Shown here in pieces: positions 61,401 to 64,000 of a DNA stretch of 64,000 nt (the stretch's first letter is position 1; each line of letters starts with the position of its first letter). The stretch is from NCBI GenBank assembly GCA_026182355.1, contig JAPFBL010000326.1, forward strand, positions 310,001 to 374,000, given 5' to 3'. Under the pieces are notes generated by a model. That model saw only the letters and a list, made by a program, of their open reading frames with translations, did no database searches and was not told the origin of the DNA. Made by a program: the position numbers and the translations under genes. Origin of the DNA: Hermatobates lingyangjiaoensis. Lineage: Eukaryota > Arthropoda > Insecta > Hemiptera > Hermatobatidae.

Positions 61401-62602
61401 ACAAAACTTGTAAATTTAAATATTCAATTTATTTATCTAACATAAAACAACATTAATGAAGGGAATGTGTCTTTATAATATTACCTTAGAACATTCGTAT
61501 TTTATCTGACAGTTGTGTTCAAGTTTGTTTCTAAAATTATTAATTTTTAACCTCTAATGTAATAATTTATTATATATTACAGGCTACTCTGACGCCCTAA
61601 TGAGAAATATTATTAATTAGAAAGTCAAGGAGAGTAAGCTAGCCACTGGTCTACCTTGGTCCCCTAATACGGTTTGTTATTATGTAATACAACTACAACA
61701 AAGCCAATCACAACAAAAGTAAATATTACAATAATTTTAGGTCTCTATCTTCACGGAAAATTGGTGAGGAAACAAAAAACAAACAAACAAAGTCACGAAC
61801 TTTATATATATATTTAGCCTTCTTATCTTGGGTCGTCGTTAATGTACTTCTTTTGATTTTCAAATATATTTTAACTGGTTTGAGGTTCGACTGAAATTTG
61901 TTTAGGAACAGCTGTTGTAGGTTGGTTCATTCTCCTGTACGTACAGATGGACTCTTTTCGAATCAGCTTGTAATCTTTTACTCTTACCACATAAATTTTC
62001 AGTAGTTCCTAAGAGGGAACACACATGGGCCAAAAAATTTGCCCTTTGTGGTATTATGTTAATGATCATTCTACATTTGAATTCTCAAATTTGCTTAGCT
62101 CTACTCTATTTAGTTTAGGGATCTTTAATGAGTACCTGACATCATAAAGGCTGGAGACCATCAGTTTAACGTACTTTCCTAGGGACAATCTGCAGAGATT
62201 TGTTCAAACCTCTGCAGGGGTATCGAACCCTGGATCTACCAGGCAAGAGACCAGCACGTAAACCACTGGTCTATCCTTACCTTTTCGTCTGTTTCTAAGA
62301 TAAGTGGGAACTAATCAAAGGCCCTTTAAAAGAGCACTGAAGATGAAGGCTTACAAGCATGGCCGCTGGAATGGACAAACAATCCCTCCTGAGGTACTTT
62401 CATCACTCGAATGAGGCTCCTCTAAGATTGCATTACATCTGCTCATGCCAAAGCAAGATGTCTCTTGGGAACTTGATATGGCTTTTAAACACCACCCCAC
62501 CGCAAGGTTGTTGGTATATTGGAGCAGACCAGCTTAGAGTCGTTAACGCCGAGGCTGCTGTGTATTTTAATGAAACATGTTTACGTGAGGATTTGCTGCC
62601 GT

Positions 62603-62655
<53 letters not shown>

Positions 62656-63619
62656 GGATAATTTACCATAATGAAACAAATTTGAAAACAATGCTCTAAG
62701 GACTTTCGTCAACACATCGTCACAGAGCAAGTGTCACTTGCTCTCTGTGACGATGTGTTGACGAAAGTCCTTAGAGCATTGTTTCCAAATTTGTTTAATT
62801 TGGTAAATTAATCCATCTATTACATCAAGTGTTATTTTAATTATTATTCATAAATATATATATATTATCAAACAATAATATATTAATTATTAATCATAAT
62901 TAATTATTATTCATAAATATATATATATTATCAAACCACAATAAGAAATGTGAAAACAAGACTAAGATCTTTCAACCGTAACAAGCGGTCTTCGTCAGAG
63001 TCAAAAACCCGATTCTGACGTGGGTTTTTGACTCTGACGAAGACCGCTTGTTACGGTTGAAAGATCTTAGTCTTGTTTTCCCATTTCTTATTGTGGTTTG
63101 ATCATTGAATGTTATTTCACGTGTTTATGTGAAATCTTTGTTATATATGTATAAGCTCCAGCAGATTAAAGAAACACACTTGCTAACTCAAATATTTTGA
63201 ACTTGTGTATGTCCAGTTTCGATAATGTTCTGATTTTATAGTATATATGTATATATCATATACCAGAATTTTAGATAAAATTTAAATAAAATTATTGCAC
63301 TTAATATTTATTTCACTTACTTTATTGAATTTCTTCAAGTCAAAAGTATTACCTCGAGTTCAGTCAAGAAGATGTTTTCCAGTTGCTTCTTTGTTACCTC
63401 ATCTGGGACAAGACTTGTAGGTATTCTGCCTTTTAGAATGAAATTCTTTGACGTTAGTTTTCCTGATCCTAGCTGTAACTCTGTTTTAAGTCTGGTAAGA
63501 ACACTAGTAAAGTTTTCCGCTTTCCCAACAGCTGGTTCAGATTTTATTGATAAAACTTTAGTTATGCTCTTCTGCTTGTCGAATTTATCGAGAACATTTG
63601 CCAACCAGTCAGCTTCCAT
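49629..63619 (-). CDS. CHK / EcKinase-like protein, complete five-exon gene (gene 1)
   Basis: Coding exons in transcript order are 63353-63619, 60153-60275, 55579-55820, 52103-52273 and 49629-50025. They total 1200 nt, or 399 residues plus stop, close to the usual family length of about 400-430. All introns are GT-AG and the phases agree (0, 0, 2, 2). Family features in order: a glycine-loop-like GKAENF at residues 32-37; FILK with the putative ATP lysine at 63; LLEDLK ending at 130; GYRLADR just after; CHGDTWVNN with His245, Asp247 and Asn251/252; VFIDFQLS with Asp271; then WDLVYFLYTS. The family (PF02958-type, aminoglycoside-phosphotransferase fold) includes enzymes that phosphorylate ecdysteroids; the substrate here is unknown. 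No signal peptide or membrane segment is evident, so it is probably cytosolic. The start at 63619 matches the paralogue's start position. A 5' untranslated exon must lie further right. Identity is strong; function is inferred from the family. Confidence 0.9.
50150..50395. repeat. Palindrome with motif pair related to the 144-bp satellite
   Basis: Plus arm: AAC, CUGAAGAA-CAC-UAA-GUGUUC, GAA, ACGAGU, U, GUU. A three-base deletion merges core and stem II. The minus arm has CUGAAAA. Lies in gene 1 intron 4 beside exon 5. Confidence 0.5.
51030..51118. repeat. (CT)n-rich polypyrimidine tract
   Basis: CTCTCTCTCCCTCTCTCCCC then pure CT, followed by a family A tail (CATTTCATATTGTGG). The same combination occurs at 50662-50770, so tract and tail were duplicated together. 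In gene 1 intron 4. Confidence 0.85.
52103..52273 (-). CDS. Gene 1 exon 4 with HGD catalytic loop (residues 211-268)
   Basis: A 171-nt exon between the acceptor ATATTCCACAG and the donor GTAAGC. It carries the Brenner-type catalytic loop CHGDTWVNNFMFKY: Asp247 is the predicted catalytic base and Asn251/252 the metal ligands. Its last two bases (GT) complete a Val codon with the first base of exon 5. Confidence 0.92.
52678..53815 (+). repeat. Dispersed family 3, long copy with internal satellite
   Basis: Left part (CTTTGTGTCCCTCAAAAATT... TTCTTGTTATTAAG...) matches 39690-39900 and 61085-61275. The middle matches 41255-41570 and 61275-61580. The right end (GGTCTCTATCTCCACGGAAA, then (ACAA)n) matches 61740-61805. 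Between lie about four units of a 132-bp satellite (53215-53660). Confidence 0.7.
53215..53660 (+). repeat. 132-135-bp tandem repeat inside dispersed family 3
   Basis: GAGCACGCAAG (or GAGCATGCAAG) recurs at 53226, 53358, 53493 and 53625. Each unit has GGCTACCCTGG (or variant), then TTTATTACCA and an A+T-rich part. Confidence 0.8.
53855..53887 (+). ncRNA. Hammerhead-like ribozyme motif, family C (best copy)
   Basis: UCUC, CUGAUGA, one extra U, GGU-UCA-ACC, GAA, AAUU, A, GAGA. Stem I is UCUC/GAGA; stem III is the self-complementary AAUU, so it would need a partner molecule. Sits in a conserved unit GCGCTTG...TGTAAGTGTG seen at about eight loci. Confidence 0.55.
54623..54658 (-). ncRNA. Hammerhead-like motif, family S
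   Basis: Core CUGAUGA, U, GCUGUAAC, GAA, AGGCCU, U. Stem I GCUCU/AGUGC has one U-U mismatch. Confidence 0.5.
54691..54850 (-). pseudogene. PLE ORF C-terminal fragment, inverted arm of copy 2
   Basis: The minus-strand frame NNSSGLCKLDEILIKEI ends in NPEDLNQAD-stop. It is the diverged mirror of 54866-55036, with its own hammerhead-like motif beyond the stop (54623-54658). The two arms differ by point changes only, so the inversion is ancestral to both. Confidence 0.55.
54866..55036 (+). pseudogene. PLE ORF C-terminal fragment, copy 2
   Basis: ELIKNFYGNFLNNSPGLYEL leads to a stop after FNQAG. It is homologous to 25383-25496 and forms one arm of a palindrome with 54691-54850. A hammerhead-like motif follows 32 bases downstream. 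Confidence 0.55.
55069..55104 (+). ncRNA. Hammerhead-like motif, family S, 3' of PLE ORF end
   Basis: Core CUGAUGA, U, GUU-GU-AAC, GAA, AGGCCU (6-bp palindrome), U, AGUGC. It lies 32 nt after the stop codon of the fragment 54866-55036. Confidence 0.5.
55579..55820 (-). CDS. Gene 1 exon 3 (residues 131-211)
   Basis: A 242-nt exon bounded by the acceptor ATTTTTTCCAG and the donor GTAACA. It starts EDGYRLADRKTGLD, a family block following DLK, and continues with the LLTELGRFHGIG helix (usual family pattern LA.FHA). Its last two bases (TG) join the first G of exon 4 to give Trp211. Confidence 0.9.
56145..56700 (+). repeat. Dispersed family 1, copy c with internal duplication
   Basis: CGTTGCCCCTAGTGGATC ... 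GGTTGGACTCGTAGTG ... GGAGGATGCCTGCTTAGCG, then a second pass over the same segment (GGTTCAGTAGGACGTTTGGT... from 56468). In gene 1 intron 2. Confidence 0.65.
56840..57060. repeat. Palindrome with family D motif pair
   Basis: Both arms have CUGAUGA, U, GAUCAC, a loop and GAA. Plus arm: ACGUGU, U, GUA pairing with UAC before the core. The arms enclose about 100 bp of other sequence. Confidence 0.5.
57060..58080. other. Gene 1 intron 2 sequence with decayed motif units
   Basis: 57695-57735 (minus) has CUGAAGA, U, GUUUUA..UAAAGAC, GAA, AACGUU. 57895-57930 (minus) has CUGAAGA, U, GACC-loop-GGUC, GA. No exon. Confidence 0.4.
58083..58400. repeat. Two adjacent family A units
   Basis: A compact palindrome at 58083-58255 has its centre inside the core (GCGGTCTAACGAAGACCGC), so both arms lack CUGANGA. 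A second, plus-strand unit at 58285-58400 has CUGACAA and GGAUG at key positions. Confidence 0.5.
58985..59230. repeat. Palindrome with family D-like motif pair
   Basis: Minus arm: UUGAGGA, A, GAACA/UGUUC, GAA, ACGCGU. Plus arm: CUGAGGA, A, GAACACUACAUGUUC, GAA, AGGCGU. Outer arms share GTAGGGTAAAACGTTAATG. Confidence 0.55.
59248..60000 (+). repeat. Dispersed family 1, copy d (longest)
   Basis: About 750 bp from CGCCCCTAGTGCGGCCATGC to AGGTTAGCCTGACCACC, G+C-richer than its surroundings. Overlapping small frames on both strands have no recognisable product. In gene 1 intron 2, close to exon 2. Confidence 0.7.
60153..60275 (-). CDS. Gene 1 exon 2 (residues 90-130)
   Basis: This 123-nt exon is too short and start-less to show up as a long ORF. 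It is flanked by the acceptor TTTTTTTGTCGTAG and the donor GTATTT. Its 41 residues start FYKNEVPVYEEVL and end MLLEDLK. That matches the family pattern: acidic-tyrosine helix, then a leucine-rich strand ending in DLK, the kinase hinge equivalent. It is phase 0 at both ends and aligns with gene 2 exon 2 at 5648-5773. Confidence 0.9.
60640..60775. repeat. Short palindrome ending in AACCGTCATAC
   Basis: AAACCGTCATACTTTGTACC / GAACGAGGTATGACGGTTTG enclose TTGGAGCGTTTTCGGACG and its inverse. One arm reads UUGAAGA, U, GGAC-AAC-GUCC, GAA, AACGCUCC, a decayed hammerhead-like core. A relative lies at 4685-4815, and its end alone at 47492-47510. Confidence 0.5.
61085..61810 (+). repeat. Dispersed family 3, copy with about one satellite unit
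   Basis: Same left and right ends as 52678-53815, but only one degenerate satellite unit (AGCTAGCCACTGGTCTACC, about 61633). Confidence 0.65.
61990..62285 (-). mobile_element. SINE copy, near full-length
   Basis: Reads, on the minus strand, from a tRNA-like head (AGACCAGTGGTTTACGTGCT, B-box-like GGTTCGATACC) through GTCAGGTACTCATTAAAG to GGGCAAATTTTTTGGCCC... GTGTGTTCCC. The head is distinct from, but clearly related to, 12680. Confidence 0.7.
62458..62604 (+). pseudogene. PLE-type ORF N-terminal fragment ending in (CA)n
   Basis: MSLGNLIWLL ... VVNAEAAVYFNETCLREDLL, then PSYTH, into (CA)n followed by (TA)n. The region between residues 11 and 27 is disrupted relative to other copies. Confidence 0.55.
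62605..62656. repeat. (CA)n-(TA)n compound microsatellite
   Basis: Directly fused to the PLE-type fragment 62458-62604 on the left and to a family S palindrome on the right. Other CA tracts: 24203-24240 and 42921-42950. Confidence 0.95.
62693..62777. repeat. Family S palindrome next to (CA)n/(TA)n
   Basis: Arms 62693-62728 (minus) and 62740-62777 (plus) with stem I GCUCU/AGAGC kept, but the core is changed to GUGACGA. No coding sequence remains between the arms. Confidence 0.5.
62960..63072. ncRNA. Hammerhead-like motif pair, family A palindrome
   Basis: Minus motif 62960-63002 and plus motif 63030-63072. Each reads GACU, CUGACGA, extra A, GACCG-loop-CGGUU, GAA, AGAUCU, U, AGUC. Stem I GACU/AGUC is perfect and AGAUCU is a 6-bp palindrome. 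The complete unit (about 62934-63145) ends in a TTTCAC..GTGAAA hairpin next to (TA)n. Confidence 0.6.
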
Positions 63620-63625
63620 GGCCTT
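63353..63625 (-). CDS. Gene 1 exon 1 (residues 1-89)
   Basis: The exon begins after a pyrimidine-rich acceptor (TTGTTCCAG) at 63626, has a six-base leader, then ATG at 63619-63617. It ends with GAG followed by the donor GTAATAC at 63352. An upstream in-frame ATG exists near 63661, but it lies on the intron side of the acceptor. The paralogue at 14788 also has its acceptor just before the ATG, so I chose the internal Met. The glycine loop reads GKAEN rather than the common GKGEN. Confidence 0.85.
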
Positions 63626-63736
63626 CTGGAACAAAACAAGCTGACTTTCAATCAAGAACAATTTTTTAAAAGTATGGGTTTATCTCAAATATATATTTAA
63701 TAAATGATCAAGCCACAATAAGAAATGGGAAAACAA

Positions 63737-63839
63737 GACTAAGATCTTTCAACCGTAACAAGCGGTCTTCTTCAGAGTCAAAAACCCAACTCAGCGGACT
63801 CTGACGAAGACCGCTTGTTACGGTTGAAAGATCTTAGTC
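63737..63839. ncRNA. Hammerhead-like motif pair, family A palindrome upstream of gene 1
   Basis: Minus motif 63737-63779 (core CUGAAGA) and plus motif 63797-63839 (core CUGACGA), both with intact GACU/AGUC and AGAUCU. It lies just upstream of gene 1 exon 1, probably in the intron after an untranslated exon. Confidence 0.6.
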
Positions 63840-64000
63840 TTGTTTTCCCATTTCTTATTGTGGTTTGATCATTGATTGTTATTTCACGTGTTTATGTGAA
63901 ATATTTTTATATATTTAATAAGTAATAAAGCTATTGAAACCACTATTTATTTATAGAAACAATAGTATGTACTACTATTATGTACATGGCATGTTATAAA

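Noticed and set aside
63620..63661. Upstream in-frame Met as the gene 1 start
   Set aside because: It lies beyond a strong splice acceptor at 63626, and the paralogue starts at the internal position.

Overview
The window is eukaryotic nuclear DNA, very A+T-rich, with long introns, GT-AG splice sites, dense (TA)n and (CA)n microsatellites and many layers of transposon debris. The only protein-coding genes I can support belong to the CHK / ecdysteroid-kinase-like (EcKinase) family, which is strongly expanded in arthropods. I therefore read it as an arthropod (or related invertebrate) contig; the species cannot be resolved from sequence alone.

Two EcKinase-like genes lie head to tail on the minus strand. 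Gene 1 is complete: five coding exons (63353-63619, 60153-60275, 55579-55820, 52103-52273, 49629-50025) join with consistent phases into a 399-residue protein carrying the HGDTWVNN catalytic loop and the DFQ metal-binding motif. Gene 2 is partial: exon 1 (14507-14788) and exon 2 (5648-5773) are present, and the rest should lie left of the window. About 35 kb of repeat-rich DNA separates the two genes.

Almost all the rest is repeats. The dominant theme is fragments of Penelope-like retroelements (PLEs). There are two GIY-YIG endonuclease-type coding pieces (4965-5339 minus, 22072-22290 plus), several C-terminal coding pieces, and about fifteen fragments of one N-terminal coding block that run directly into (TA)n or (CA)n. 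They are intermixed with dozens of short inverted-repeat (palindromic) units. Read in one direction, these units carry a hammerhead-ribozyme-like core (CUGANGA plus one extra base, stem II, GAA, a short palindromic stem III, then the return strand of stem I). Stem I covaries between unrelated families (GACU/AGUC, GCUCU/AGAGC, AGCC/GGCU, UCUC/GAGA). In four places the motif sits just upstream of a PLE-type start codon, and in two it follows a PLE-type stop codon. One motif-bearing palindrome has become a 144-bp tandem satellite (8542-9405).

Other repeats are a tRNA-derived SINE (one full copy with a perfect 12-bp target duplication, several fragments), two hAT-like elements with 8-bp target duplications, a Helitron helicase fragment, and at least four unnamed dispersed families, one of which carries an internal satellite of about 132 bp that differs in copy number between loci.

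Layout: 1-5.6 kb, SINE, hAT and PLE fragments; 5.6-14.8 kb, gene 2 exons around a repeat-filled 8.7-kb intron containing the satellite; 14.8-31 kb, PLE palindromes, a Helitron piece and dispersed repeats; 31-36 kb, nearly featureless A+T-rich DNA; 36-49.5 kb, PLE, SINE and hAT remnants; 49.6-63.6 kb, gene 1 with PLE and other repeats in every intron.
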